A DNA stretch of 33,045 nucleotides. It comes from Bacteroidales bacterium (lineage in GTDB: Bacteria > Bacteroidota > Bacteroidia > Bacteroidales > UBA3663). The DNA is taken from assembly GCA_017449065.1 (NCBI GenBank), contig JAFSKF010000013.1:1-33045 (forward strand), read 5' to 3'. This document shows positions 1 through 8,510 of the stretch, piece by piece. Every line of letters starts with the position of its first letter. Positions within the stretch are counted from its first letter, which is position 1. Position numbers and translations under genes: made by a program. The notes under the pieces are model-generated. The model worked only from the letters and a program-made list of their open reading frames with translations, searched no databases and was not told the DNA's origin.

Positions 1-250
1 TCAGACTACTATGGTCAGAATACTCTGATTACTCCGAGTATTTTGAGTACTCAGATTTTCAAAATAATCTGAGTAATTGGACTTTCAAAACATTCTGAGT
101 AATCGGAGTAATCAGACATTCAAAACAATTTGGGTAATCGGCTATCAGAACAATCAGAGTAATCAGACTACTCCGAGTATTCCGATTATTCAGAATAGCC
201 CGACACCCTGTCTTTTTAGTCTTCTGATAAGTCTGATTACTCAACTTCTC
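1..250. repeat. degenerate GAGTAATCAGA-type repeat field
   Basis: The first 250 bases are built from many imperfect copies of short words such as GAGTAATCAGA, CTCCGAGTATT and TTCAAAACA, on both strands. The CAAAA/CAGAA words start at 60, 86, 121 and 146, and GAGTAAT-like words start near 71, 97, 106, 132 and 157. This gives a rough 25-26 bp period with one longer step. An inverted copy (CTGATTACTC) lies at about 232-241. No convincing coding region is present: the two short overlapping frames here simply translate the repeat. The array lies just upstream of the bamD promoter and may extend beyond the window start. Function is unknown. Confidence 0.6.
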
Positions 251-324
251 CATGTTATATTTGGCATTTGAGTTTTAAAATATTCTCAAAAAATGTATGA
301 AATATATAACAAATATTAATAAAA

Positions 325-356
325 TTTGGTTGTTTCAACGGAATTTCTTATCTTTG
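325..356 (+). promoter_or_regulatory. bamD operon promoter (Bacteroidota type)
   Basis: TTTG at 325-328 is followed after 20 bp by TATCTTTG at 349-356. This matches the Bacteroidota sigma-ABfr pattern TTTG-N19-21-TAnnTTTG. Transcription would begin a few bases after 356, leaving about 40 nt of leader before the ATG at 403. Confidence 0.7.
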
Positions 357-402
357 CACCGCTATTTTGGCTAAATGTGCCAAAAAATATAAAGAAACAA
401 CG

Positions 403-1221
403 ATGCAGTTAAAAAAGTTACTACTTGGATTTTTACTTATTTTGCCTTTGTTGTCAGGATGTAGCGAGTATAGCAAAGTTCTGAAAAGTGCAGATATTGA
501 CGAGAAGTATGAGTATGCCAAGATGTACTATGAACATGGTAAATATAATAAAGCAGCTACACTTTTGACTGATGTAGTGCCTATTTACAGAGGATCCGAA
601 AAAGCAGAAGAAGCGTTATATCTTTTGGCGATGAGTTATTTTAATTTGCACGATTATATTTCTTCAAGTGAATATTTTCAGCGATATGTGAATAACTATC
701 CTCGTGGTGCTAAAGTAAAAGAATGCAGATTCAATCTGGCATACGGCGATTATAAAGATTCTCCTGATGCTCGTTTTGATCAGACAGTCACCAAGAAAGC
801 CATAAAAGAATTGGATAATTTCATCGATATCTATCCGCGTTCCGAATTAGCAGACAGCGCGACAGTGATGCGTATAGAATTGAGTGATCGCCTCTGCTAC
901 AAGGAATACTTGAGTGCAAAATTGTATTTGGATTTAGGGACCTATATGGGCAATAACTACGAGTCGGCGGTGATTACGGCTCGCAATGCACAAGATGACT
1001 ATCCTTATTCCAAATATCGAGAAGACTTAGGGTTCCTTATTTTCAAGGCCCGATATGAAGCCGCAGTGAATAGTGTCGCCGAAAAGGAGGAAGAACGCTA
1101 TCGTCAGGCTTTTGACGAATATTATACATTCATCAATGAGTATCCGGAAACCACTTACTTGAAGGAGACTCAGAAGATGTTTACAAAGATTCAGAAAAAG
1201 ATGGCAGAATACGGAGATTGA
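403..1221 (+). CDS. bamD: outer membrane protein assembly factor BamD
   Basis: A 272-aa lipoprotein of the BAM complex, which inserts beta-barrel proteins into the outer membrane; BamD is the essential TPR-repeat partner of BamA. The ATG at 403 is chosen because it opens a lipoprotein signal peptide (MQLKKLLLGF...LLSGC) with the lipobox cysteine at residue 20. An in-frame TTG at 367 would add 12 residues and spoil the signal. TPR-like helices fill residues 30-265, with the typical start KYEYAKMYYEHGKY at about 38-51 and the FxxAxxxFxxFxxxYP-like segment SEYFQRYVNNYPRG. Length fits the Bacteroidota family. It is first in an operon with the omega subunit and a DUF4293 gene. Family assignment is confident; role is by homology. 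Confidence 0.93.
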   Translation: MQLKKLLLGFLLILPLLSGCSEYSKVLKSADIDEKYEYAKMYYEHGKYNKAATLLTDVVPIYRGSEKAEEALYLLAMSYFNLHDYISSSEYFQRYVNNYPRGAKVKECRFNLAYGDYKDSPDARFDQTVTKKAIKELDNFIDIYPRSELADSATVMRIELSDRLCYKEYLSAKLYLDLGTYMGNNYESAVITARNAQDDYPYSKYREDLGFLIFKARYEAAVNSVAEKEEERYRQAFDEYYTFINEYPETTYLKETQKMFTKIQKKMAEYGD

Positions 1222-1292
1222 AATCATAGACGAACTTCTTGATTGGAATCACAGACAAATAATAGATAGAAATAAACAAATAAAACATAATT

Positions 1293-1649
1293 ATGGATTA
1301 CAAGAAAACAAATGCGCCAGGTAATACCGTAACGCAGGATGTGATTGGCCTTGCCGAAGATACTGGCAATATCTATGAGACCGTTGAAATTATTGCTCTT
1401 CGTGCCAACCAAATTTCTTCGGAAATGAAGCACGATTTGGACAAAAAGTTGCAGGAATTTGCCACCTCGAACGACAATCTTGATGAAGTGGTTGAAAATC
1501 GTGAGCAAATCGAAATCAGCCGTTATTACGAAAAGTTGCCGAAGCCAGCGTTGATTGCAACTCAAGAATATCGTGAAGGAAACGTTTACTGGCGCCTGAA
1601 CCAGCCACAGCAAGCTAATCAGGACAACCAACCCCAGATGAGTTTCTAA
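1293..1649 (+). CDS. rpoZ: RNA polymerase omega subunit, Bacteroidota type
   Basis: A 118-aa protein recognisable as the Bacteroidota version of the RNA polymerase omega (Rpb6-like) subunit. The N-terminal half contains the omega-like helix ETVEIIALRANQISSEMKHD (about residues 28-47), where the RANQI segment is the usual family landmark. A C-terminal extension ends in a Gln/Asn-rich tail. The family binds RNA polymerase beta-prime and helps assemble the enzyme. It lies 71 nt after bamD and only 4 nt before the DUF4293 gene; bamD-omega-DUF4293 is a familiar order in this phylum. The ATG at 1293 follows an A-rich leader without a clear Shine-Dalgarno site. Confidence 0.88.
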   Translation: MDYKKTNAPGNTVTQDVIGLAEDTGNIYETVEIIALRANQISSEMKHDLDKKLQEFATSNDNLDEVVENREQIEISRYYEKLPKPALIATQEYREGNVYWRLNQPQQANQDNQPQMSF

Positions 1650-1653
1650 GTTT

Positions 1654-2163
1654 ATGCTTCAGCGCATTCAGACTGTTTACATGTTAGCAAGCGTCATAGC
1701 TATTCTTATGATGCTTCTTTTCCCGTTGGGAACCATTGAGTCGGCAGATGCATTCTTCAATGTTTCCGCGCTTGGCGTGACAAGTGTTACCGAAGGGGTG
1801 GTGCTTGATGAAATGCGTTATGGGTTGTTGGCATTGTTGTTACTGATGTTATTTTTGCCGTTGATTTGTATCTTTCTTTACAAAAAGCGCACTTTGCAAA
1901 CACGCATCATGATTTATACAGCTTTGCTCGATGTCCTTTTCTATGCCTACTTCTTTTTCTACGAATTGCCAGCGGTCAAGGCATTGGCCGCGAGAGCTCT
2001 TGAATTGTCTGGTTTCGCTCCGGAAGTTTCTGCGGACTGTTCATTTGCTCTGTTTGCCATGCCGGCATTGAGTTGTTTTGCATGTCTTATGGCCTGGCGC
2101 GGCATTGTTTACGATATCGCTTTGTTGGCATCGGCCGATAGATTGCGACCTTCAAAAAAGTAA
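1654..2163 (+). CDS. DUF4293 family integral membrane protein
   Basis: A 169-aa membrane protein of the uncharacterised DUF4293 family. Four hydrophobic segments are visible at about residues 5-28, 56-80, 85-108 and 128-158, separated by short charged loops (for example YKKRTLQTR near 75-84). The start MLQRIQTVYML is typical of the family: an amphipathic lead directly into the first membrane span. It follows the omega gene by 4 nt and is the last gene before the two-way terminator at 2193-2228. No enzyme motif is visible. The role is unknown; the linkage to bamD and omega is conserved but unexplained. Confidence 0.8.
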   Translation: MLQRIQTVYMLASVIAILMMLLFPLGTIESADAFFNVSALGVTSVTEGVVLDEMRYGLLALLLLMLFLPLICIFLYKKRTLQTRIMIYTALLDVLFYAYFFFYELPAVKALAARALELSGFAPEVSADCSFALFAMPALSCFACLMAWRGIVYDIALLASADRLRPSKK

Positions 2164-2192
2164 CAGGTATTTGCTTCCTATAAAAGAAATTA

Positions 2193-2228
2193 AAGACGAC
2201 TCCCGATTAGAGAGCCGTCTTGTTTTTT
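2193..2228. terminator. bidirectional terminator between DUF4293 and DUF2851 genes
   Basis: The stem AAGACGACTC (2193-2202) pairs with GAGCCGTCTT (2212-2221) with one mismatch and a 9-nt loop, and is followed on the plus strand by GTTTTTT. On the minus strand the same stem is followed by a T-rich stretch, so it can serve both convergent genes. The TAA stop of the DUF2851 gene (2207-2209) lies in the loop. Confidence 0.75.
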
Positions 2229-3418
2229 ACCAGCCAACAGCCCCAACGGCAGTTAATGCATTTGTGAGGTTCGCAATAATCGCGATAAAGTTGGAGCAGC
2301 GCCTGAGAATCAAAAGCACTCCGTATCGGAACACCCGCTTTTAGCCAATACTCCATATATCGGTTGGATTCTGCAGGGAGTTTCTCAAGCATTTCGAAGG
2401 CTCTATTGCATATTGTTTCATCTGCCTGCCACTCACCATAGGCATATAGAATCGGAATTACCGCATTGATGAGAATCGAGTTGGCGGTTTGTTTGCCGAG
2501 ATGGTTTGGAATCGAGAAGATCTTCTGCATGGAAACAATATCTTTTGTCTCCAGTATTTCGCTGAACAGATTCGGGTGCGTGCAAATCAGAATCGTCAGA
2601 GCGTGCAACCGGTTTTCCGGTGCAGCCATAGGACGTTGGCTGGAGCGTTTCCACAAGGAAGCTGAAAGAGGGGTCAGTTGGAATTTCGTGCGCAGAAAAT
2701 CGTATTCTTGTTGAAGACGAGGCTGGTCGGTCGGGATGATCCCGGCTTGCCCCCAAAGCAGCGCTTTTACCTGTAGCGGCTGATCTCGGTGCTTCTGTAT
2801 GAAACTATAGGGAAGAGAACGAGCCAAGCGTTCGCAGACGTCGCTGTTGATGCCGGTCCCCAGACTCCGGCAGAGCATAACATAGAAAGCCTCCTGCCAG
2901 GATTCTTGTTTGTCTTCGATGATGTCCTTCACTCGGTTGACTTTCGTCCTCATCCTCTGAATAGCCAGTGAAGTCAGCCAATCGGAGATCGCAATCTGAG
3001 GAATCTGTGGGATGCCTGTTGCGCAACGGATAGCGGAAAACGAATATGGTTGTTGGGAGGTCAGCTCCTGATAGCGTTGCATCACCTCGTTCGGAATGCG
3101 CATCACCACCGTCCGGATGGTCTCGTCCGATCCCGAGCGTAGCACGATAGCATCGGCGGTCATAACGACGTGGAGAATTACATTATCGTAGGCGCGATCT
3201 TTGTGATGATTGTGCTTGAACCAGTCGCTGGCTTTCACGTGCATTTCTACATTTCCGGCCCATACCATACCATCGATTTTCACCTTTGCATTAAAAAAGT
3301 CCGGACCGGAATCGAGGTTCCTCACTCCCGGATGAATAATCTCAATGGGAATATTGTCGAGGGTTACAATCGACGAGAACAGTCGCTGCTGCCAGACATA
3401 GTACATCAGTTCTTCCAT
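2207..3418 (-). CDS. DUF2851 family protein
   Basis: A 403-aa cytoplasmic protein of the uncharacterised DUF2851 family, common in Bacteroidota. The opening (MEELMYYVWQQRLF, then PIEIIHPGVRNLDSGPDF) and the block GNVEMHVKASDW with YDNVILHVV at about residues 77-86 are the recognisable family signature. There is no signal peptide or membrane span. Near the C-terminus is a cysteine cluster, CINCRWGC (about 388-395), which could bind metal. It is transcribed convergently with the bamD operon and divergently from dapB. The GPD ... ExH spacing in the N-terminal third resembles a PD-(D/E)xK nuclease core, but that is inference only. The function is unknown. Confidence 0.82.
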   Translation of the reverse strand: MEELMYYVWQQRLFSSIVTLDNIPIEIIHPGVRNLDSGPDFFNAKVKIDGMVWAGNVEMHVKASDWFKHNHHKDRAYDNVILHVVMTADAIVLRSGSDETIRTVVMRIPNEVMQRYQELTSQQPYSFSAIRCATGIPQIPQIAISDWLTSLAIQRMRTKVNRVKDIIEDKQESWQEAFYVMLCRSLGTGINSDVCERLARSLPYSFIQKHRDQPLQVKALLWGQAGIIPTDQPRLQQEYDFLRTKFQLTPLSASLWKRSSQRPMAAPENRLHALTILICTHPNLFSEILETKDIVSMQKIFSIPNHLGKQTANSILINAVIPILYAYGEWQADETICNRAFEMLEKLPAESNRYMEYWLKAGVPIRSAFDSQALLQLYRDYCEPHKCINCRWGCWLVKNKTAL

Positions 3419-3557
3419 AAATTGAATACAGAATGAAAATCAGATTTGAATAAACGGTTATAATTACGAAAACGTTTGCAAATTTATATAAAAGAAGTGA
3501 TATAGGCATCGAATTTTCTCAAAAATATGTTATTTTTGTTCGATTTTTAGTCATTCC

Positions 3558-3589
3558 TTGCAGAATTTGAAAAAAATAATGTATCTTTG
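3558..3589 (+). promoter_or_regulatory. promoter of the dapB-to-ftsK operon
   Basis: TTG at 3558-3560 and TATCTTTG at 3582-3589 are separated by 21 bp, a good match to the Bacteroidota consensus. It lies about 50 nt before the dapB ATG in an AT-rich 220-bp divergent region. A possible minus-strand -7 box for the DUF2851 gene (TAAATTTG, 3479-3486) lacks a well-placed -33 partner, so I do not call it. Confidence 0.7.
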
Positions 3590-3639
3590 CGAGGTAAAAT
3601 GCCCTTATGGGCTTTATTTTAGACCAAACAAGTACAATA

Positions 3640-4428
3640 ATGAAGATAGCTTTGATCGGATATGGCAAGATGGGCCATATTATTGAAGAGATAGCGATAA
3701 GTCGCGGACACCAGATAGTTTGCGCCATAGATATCAACAACCAGCAGGATTTCGAGAGTCCGGCTTTCAAGTCGGCCGATGTTGCCATCGAGTTTACAAC
3801 GCCTCAGACGGTTCTCGGTAATATTGCCAAATGCCTTGCGGCAGGAAAGCCGGTAGTTGTGGGAAGCACGGGTTGGTATAGCCAGTTGCCGCAAGTCAAA
3901 GCCGACGTTGAAAAGGCCGATGGCAGCCTTTTCTGGGCATCCAATTTCTCTATTGGTGTCAATGTCTTTGTTGCCATGCAGAAGTATGTCGCCCGCATCA
4001 TGAATCAGTATCCGCAGTACGATGTGACCTTACAGGAAACGCATCATATTCACAAACTCGATTCTCCTTCCGGCACAGCCATCACCATTGCCGATGCTAT
4101 TACCGACAATCTGGAACGTAAGCAGGGATGGAAGGAGACAGCATGCATTTGGCAACATGAGGATCAGAGCGTCGATGTGTCTCGCAATGCAGAAGTGGGT
4201 ACAACATTTCAAAGTCATCAGCCCGAAGATCTTGAAGTCGTAGCCTTCCGCCGCGGTGAAGTCCCCGGCATTCATACGGTCGTTTACGATAGTGAAGTCG
4301 ATACGATTACCATGACCCATTCTGCCAAGTCGCGACGCGGTTTCGCTCTTGGAGCGGTTGTTGCTGCCGAATGGATGGGGGACGGCAAGAAGGGCGTTTA
4401 CACCATGACTGATCTGATGAAGTTTTAA
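3640..4428 (+). CDS. dapB: 4-hydroxy-tetrahydrodipicolinate reductase
   Basis: A 262-aa enzyme that reduces hydroxy-tetrahydrodipicolinate with NAD(P)H in the diaminopimelate branch, giving lysine and the peptidoglycan cross-link amino acid. The start at 3640 is chosen because MKIALIGYGKMGH begins directly with the Rossmann GxGxMG loop; an upstream in-frame ATG at 3607 lies close to the promoter and adds an unrelated 11 residues. The catalytic block ETHHIHKLDSPSGTA spans residues 133-147, with His135 and Lys139 matching E. coli His159 and Lys163. EFTTPQTV (51-58) and VVVGSTGW (72-79) are the usual nucleotide-binding turns. It is first in a long operon, with lepB 32 nt downstream. Confidence 0.95.
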   Translation: MKIALIGYGKMGHIIEEIAISRGHQIVCAIDINNQQDFESPAFKSADVAIEFTTPQTVLGNIAKCLAAGKPVVVGSTGWYSQLPQVKADVEKADGSLFWASNFSIGVNVFVAMQKYVARIMNQYPQYDVTLQETHHIHKLDSPSGTAITIADAITDNLERKQGWKETACIWQHEDQSVDVSRNAEVGTTFQSHQPEDLEVVAFRRGEVPGIHTVVYDSEVDTITMTHSAKSRRGFALGAVVAAEWMGDGKKGVYTMTDLMKF

Positions 4429-4460
4429 TCGATAGTATTTGTCCTAAACCGAAAATATCT

Positions 4461-5948
4461 ATGTCCGAGAATCAAGATAAACAGAGTAAAGGCATCCAGC
4501 GAGGCCCGGGTCGAAAAATGACCCTGGGCGAAAAGATTAAATGCTGCCTGCTTGTTGTGGCTGTGTTGCTTTTCTGCCTATGGATGTCATCCGGTTGGCC
4601 TTTGGTGTTGCTGCCGTTTGTGGTCGATGCCTATTGGACGCACTACATTCCGTGGGACTGGTGGCGCAGCATCAAGAACGGATTCCTCCGTCAGGTGATG
4701 AGCTGGGTCGATGCGATTGTTTTCGCAATCGTTGCCGTTTGGATCTTGCAGAACTTTTTCTTCCAGAATTTTCAGATTCCGACAACCTCTCTTGAGAAGA
4801 CCATGTTGGCAGGCGATTATCTTTTGGTCAGCAAATACCATTACGGACCACGTGTGCCCATGACCCCGCTTTCTTTGCCTGTATTTCAGCATACGATTTC
4901 AGTCTTTGGACACGATTTTGGAAAGAGTTATCTCGAACATCCTCAAATTGCCTATGATCGCATGCCTGGATTGACCAAAGTGAAGCGAAACGATATTGTC
5001 GTTTTCAATTATCCTATGGGCGACAGCATCATGGAAAAATATCCTACACAGGATTATTATCAGGCTAAAGATCAGCTGATGGGAATGCAAGGGCTGACAG
5101 AAGAGCAGTTCCACCATGCGGTAGGATCTGTTTTCAGCCGGCCGGTCGATCGTCGCGAGAATTATGTAAAGCGTTGCATTGGTTTGCCTGGAGAAACCTT
5201 GCAGATTGTCGATCGCGAGGTTTTCATCGATGGAGAACCTTTGGAGAATCCTGTCGAGATGCAGCAGCTTTATCTGGTTTATACCTCAAGTCCGACGGCG
5301 ACCATTACTACCACCTATTGGAAGAATCTTGAAATTTACACCAAGGGAGGAGCCAATGTGAATCCGGATGTATATGAAATCACCGGAAATGAATTAACTT
5401 ACGTGGCACAGGTCCTCGGCATTCAGCCCGATAGTGTGAGCGGAAAGTACAACCATCTGTACCAGGTGAACCTCACTGTTGCAAAGGCCGAAAAGGTGGC
5501 ACATAAGAAAGATGTAGCTTGGGTTGTGCTGACACCATCCGAATTGGAGGGCTACCGGGGAATCTTCCCGAACAGCCCGTTGTTCAGTTGGAAGGCTAAC
5601 AACTTCGGCCCGCTTTGGATTCCAAAGAAGGGTGCACAAATCACACTTTCTCCGGAAAACGAAGCTCTCTATGGCCGTTGCATTCGTGTTTATGAAGGCA
5701 ATACGCTTACATCGGATGCCGAAGGAAACTATTACATCAATGGAGAAAAGACATCGACCTATCAGTTCAAGATGGATTATTATTGGATGATGGGCGATAA
5801 TCGCGATAATAGTGCAGATTCCAGATTCTGGGGATTTGTACCGGAAGACCATATCGTCGGTACCCCGTTGTTCGTTTGGATTTCGGTGAATCCGGAAAAT
5901 GGGGACTGGCGTTGGGACCGGCTTTTCAAAGGTGTGAAAGGTTTGTAA
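4461..5948 (+). CDS. lepB: signal peptidase I
   Basis: A 495-aa inner-membrane serine protease that cleaves signal peptides from exported proteins. Hydrophobic spans lie at about residues 28-56 and 82-100. The catalytic Ser110 is in FQIPTTSLEKTML and the general-base Lys237 is in RENYVKRCIGLPGETL. The C-terminal box YYWMMGDNRDNSADSRFWG is intact. It is much longer than classical LepB (324 aa in E. coli). An insert of about 165 residues between the GLPGE box and the GDNRDNS box probably forms an extra periplasmic domain, a layout common in Bacteroidota. It lies between dapB and wbqC (10-nt gap), an order I recognise from other Bacteroidales. Family certain; target range not inferable. Confidence 0.94.
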   Translation: MSENQDKQSKGIQRGPGRKMTLGEKIKCCLLVVAVLLFCLWMSSGWPLVLLPFVVDAYWTHYIPWDWWRSIKNGFLRQVMSWVDAIVFAIVAVWILQNFFFQNFQIPTTSLEKTMLAGDYLLVSKYHYGPRVPMTPLSLPVFQHTISVFGHDFGKSYLEHPQIAYDRMPGLTKVKRNDIVVFNYPMGDSIMEKYPTQDYYQAKDQLMGMQGLTEEQFHHAVGSVFSRPVDRRENYVKRCIGLPGETLQIVDREVFIDGEPLENPVEMQQLYLVYTSSPTATITTTYWKNLEIYTKGGANVNPDVYEITGNELTYVAQVLGIQPDSVSGKYNHLYQVNLTVAKAEKVAHKKDVAWVVLTPSELEGYRGIFPNSPLFSWKANNFGPLWIPKKGAQITLSPENEALYGRCIRVYEGNTLTSDAEGNYYINGEKTSTYQFKMDYYWMMGDNRDNSADSRFWGFVPEDHIVGTPLFVWISVNPENGDWRWDRLFKGVKGL

Positions 5949-5958
5949 ACTGATTCAG

Positions 5959-6570
5959 ATGCCAGTTCTATTGCCAACCACCTATCTGGGTCCCGTTTCC
6001 TACTATGCCACGCTGTTCCATGCCGAAGAAGTGGTGATAGAGGCGAACGAGTACTACGTGAAGCAGACGCTTCGCAATCGTTGCCTGATTGCCACCAATC
6101 AGGGACCGCAGGTGCTTAGCATCAACGTCGTAAAGGGCAATCGTCCGCAAACCCCAATCCGAAGTGTTCGCCTCAGCGATCATGGTAATTGGGTACATCA
6201 GCATCTCTACTCGTTGGCGACCTATTACGGTAATTCGCCTTTCTACGAGTTTTATATCGACGATATCAGGTCGGTATTGCTCAACGGACACGACGGCACG
6301 CTCTTCTCTTTGAACGAATCCCTCCGGGAGAAGATTTGTGAACTGATAGGCTTTGCGCCGAAGGTTAGGTATTCCGAACAATGGCTGGGCGAGAACCTGG
6401 AGGCGGTAGCCGATCCGAATATCCGGCAAACTGTTCCTGCCTACTATCAGATTGCTTCGGCAGACGGCAGGCAACCTTTCCAATCGGACATGAGTATTGT
6501 AGATCTTCTTTTCAATCTCGGACCAGAATCGATCCTTGTTTTGCGCGATTTAGTATCAATGCATCATTGA
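5959..6570 (+). CDS. WbqC-like family protein
   Basis: A 203-aa protein of the WbqC-like family (PF08889 as I recall it), with the characteristic opening LPTTYLGPVSYYATLFHA, then RNRCLIATNQGPQVLSINV and the WVHQHLYSLATYYGNSPFYE block. Members appear in polysaccharide gene clusters and, in Bacteroidota, in a fixed place behind lepB. The biochemical activity is unknown. There is no signal peptide or membrane span, so it is presumably cytoplasmic. It starts 10 nt after lepB and ends 3 nt before dxs, so it must be co-transcribed with them. The position suggests a housekeeping role rather than O-antigen synthesis, but that is inference. Confidence 0.85.
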   Translation: MPVLLPTTYLGPVSYYATLFHAEEVVIEANEYYVKQTLRNRCLIATNQGPQVLSINVVKGNRPQTPIRSVRLSDHGNWVHQHLYSLATYYGNSPFYEFYIDDIRSVLLNGHDGTLFSLNESLREKICELIGFAPKVRYSEQWLGENLEAVADPNIRQTVPAYYQIASADGRQPFQSDMSIVDLLFNLGPESILVLRDLVSMHH

Positions 6571-6573
6571 ATT

Positions 6574-8478
6574 ATGGAACAAAAGTTAAACGATATACTA
6601 CAGCAAATCAACTATCCTTCCGACTTGCGGAAACTGCCGGTCGAGCAGTTGCCTGAAGTTTGCGAGGCAGTCCGGCGCTTCATCATCGAACAAGTGTCGG
6701 CACACCCGGGGCATTTCGCTTCGAGTTTGGGGGCGGTAGAGATTACTGTGGCGCTTCATTACGTTTACAATACGCCGGAGGATCGTCTCGTGTGGGATGT
6801 TGGGCATCAGGCGTATGCACATAAGGTTCTGACTGGCAGACGGGACCGCTTTGCCACCTTGAGGCAGAAAGACGGTCTCCGAGGTTTTCCCTTTCCGACA
6901 GAAAGCGAATATGACACTTTTGCTGCCGGACATGCTTCCAACAGCATCTCGGCAGCATTGGGCATGGCTGTAGCCGATCATTTGTCGGAGGTGAATCGGA
7001 AGGTAGTGGCGATTATCGGTGATGCCTCAATTTCCGGCGGTTTGGCTTTCGAAGGGTTGAACAATGCTTCGTCACAGCCTAACGATCTGCTCATTGTTCT
7101 CAATGATAACAAGATGGCAATCGACAAGAATGTCGGTGCACTTTATCATTATCTCACCCGTTTGAGCACCAGCCAGCGCTACAATCAGCTTCGCTATCGG
7201 GCTTATCGGACTTTGCGTAAACATCGCATGATGAGTGATCGGTTGCGTCGTTCTATCATCCGTTTTACCAATGCCGTTAAGTCGTTGTTCAGCCATCGGC
7301 AAAATATTTTCGAAGGTCTTGATATTCGCTATTTCGGACCCATCGATGGTCACGATGTGATCAAGCTGGTGAGCGTTTTGCAGAAAATCAAGGACATGAA
7401 AGGTCCAAAGCTCCTCCATGTCTGTACCATCAAGGGTAAAGGTTTTGAGCCGGCCGAGCATGAGTCGTTGGACGAAGAGACGTCAAGCCTCTGGCATGCT
7501 CCCGGTAAGTTCAATCCGGAAACCGGCGAACTGATCAAGGAAGATAACAGCGGTAGTCCGCTTCCGCCTAAGTTCCAGCAGGTGTTCGGTCATACCCTTG
7601 TCGAACTTGCCACCGCCGATAAGCGCATCATCGGTATTACACCGGCTATGCCATCGGGCAGTTCCATGAATCTGATGATGGAGCGTTTCCCGGCCCGTGC
7701 TTTCGATGTGGGCATAGCTGAAGAACATGCCGTGACCTTCAGTGGCGGTTTAGCCAAAGAAGGCAAGGTGCCGTTCTGTGCCATCTACAGCAGTTTCATG
7801 CAACGTGCCATGGATGAGGTTATTCACGATGTGGCGCTCATGAATCTGCATGTGGTTTTCTGTCTGGATCGTGCCGGTTTGGTCGGTGCCGACGGGCCTA
7901 CGCATCACGGTGCGTTCGACATTGCCTTCTTCCGTGTGATCCCGAATATGGCAGTGGCTTCGCCCATCAACGAACACTGGCTTCGAAGGCTGATGTACAC
8001 GGCAGCAGAAAAATACGACGGCCCGATAATGTTGCGTTATCCGCGAGGCCGGGGAGAACTGGTCGATTGGAAGTGCCCGCTTGAGGAAGTGCCGGTCGGA
8101 AAAGGCTACTGTCTGCGGGAAGGCAACGGAGATACGGCAATTCTCAGTTTCGGCCCTATCGGAAATGAGGCAGCCCGCACCATCGAATTGTCCGGTGCTG
8201 ATGTCGCTCACTACGATATGGTGTTCTGTAAGCCGCTTGATGTCGATTTGCTGACGCAGGTCTTTGCGAAGTTCAAACGCATCATCACGATCGAAGACGG
8301 CGTGCGTGACGGCGGTTTCGGTAGTGCCGTGCTCGAAGAGGCCAGCCGACAGGGCTTCCGGGGAACGGTCATTCGTCTGGGTATTCCCGATGAGTTCATC
8401 GAGCAGGGAACCTGCACGGAGCTTTACCGACAATGTGGTATCGATGCAGCATCTATTGCGGAAGTGATCAAGTCCTGA
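6574..8478 (+). CDS. dxs: 1-deoxy-D-xylulose-5-phosphate synthase
   Basis: A 634-aa thiamine-diphosphate enzyme that condenses pyruvate and glyceraldehyde 3-phosphate in the first step of the MEP isoprenoid pathway. It also feeds thiamine and pyridoxal synthesis. The ThDP-binding motif [18 protein letters not shown] starts near residue 147, with Asp150 as the metal ligand. The [20 protein letters not shown] block (44-63) and the [15 protein letters not shown] box carrying the catalytic glutamate are both present, followed by the pyrimidine-binding and C-terminal transketolase domains. Length is normal for the family. The wbqC stop lies 3 nt upstream, which fixes the start at 6574. trkA follows after 32 nt. 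Confidence 0.96.
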   Translation: MEQKLNDILQQINYPSDLRKLPVEQLPEVCEAVRRFIIEQVSAHPGHFASSLGAVEITVALHYVYNTPEDRLVWDVGHQAYAHKVLTGRRDRFATLRQKDGLRGFPFPTESEYDTFAAGHASNSISAALGMAVADHLSEVNRKVVAIIGDASISGGLAFEGLNNASSQPNDLLIVLNDNKMAIDKNVGALYHYLTRLSTSQRYNQLRYRAYRTLRKHRMMSDRLRRSIIRFTNAVKSLFSHRQNIFEGLDIRYFGPIDGHDVIKLVSVLQKIKDMKGPKLLHVCTIKGKGFEPAEHESLDEETSSLWHAPGKFNPETGELIKEDNSGSPLPPKFQQVFGHTLVELATADKRIIGITPAMPSGSSMNLMMERFPARAFDVGIAEEHAVTFSGGLAKEGKVPFCAIYSSFMQRAMDEVIHDVALMNLHVVFCLDRAGLVGADGPTHHGAFDIAFFRVIPNMAVASPINEHWLRRLMYTAAEKYDGPIMLRYPRGRGELVDWKCPLEEVPVGKGYCLREGNGDTAILSFGPIGNEAARTIELSGADVAHYDMVFCKPLDVDLLTQVFAKFKRIITIEDGVRDGGFGSAVLEEASRQGFRGTVIRLGIPDEFIEQGTCTELYRQCGIDAASIAEVIKS

Positions 8479-8510
8479 CAGAAGTTTTATAGATGTAAAA
8501 CAAACAGTTT

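Noticed and set aside
1..250. Possible CRISPR array
   Set aside because: Units are degenerate, occur on both strands, have no constant repeat/spacer structure, and no cas genes are present.
59..271. Two 64-aa open frames in the first 271 bases
   Set aside because: They translate the degenerate repeats on opposite strands and have no coding character.
3479..3486. Minus-strand TAAATTTG as a promoter for the DUF2851 gene
   Set aside because: No TTG at the expected distance; too weak to call.
7750..8433. 227-aa minus-strand open frame over dxs
   Set aside because: Antisense shadow of dxs; no recognisable protein features.
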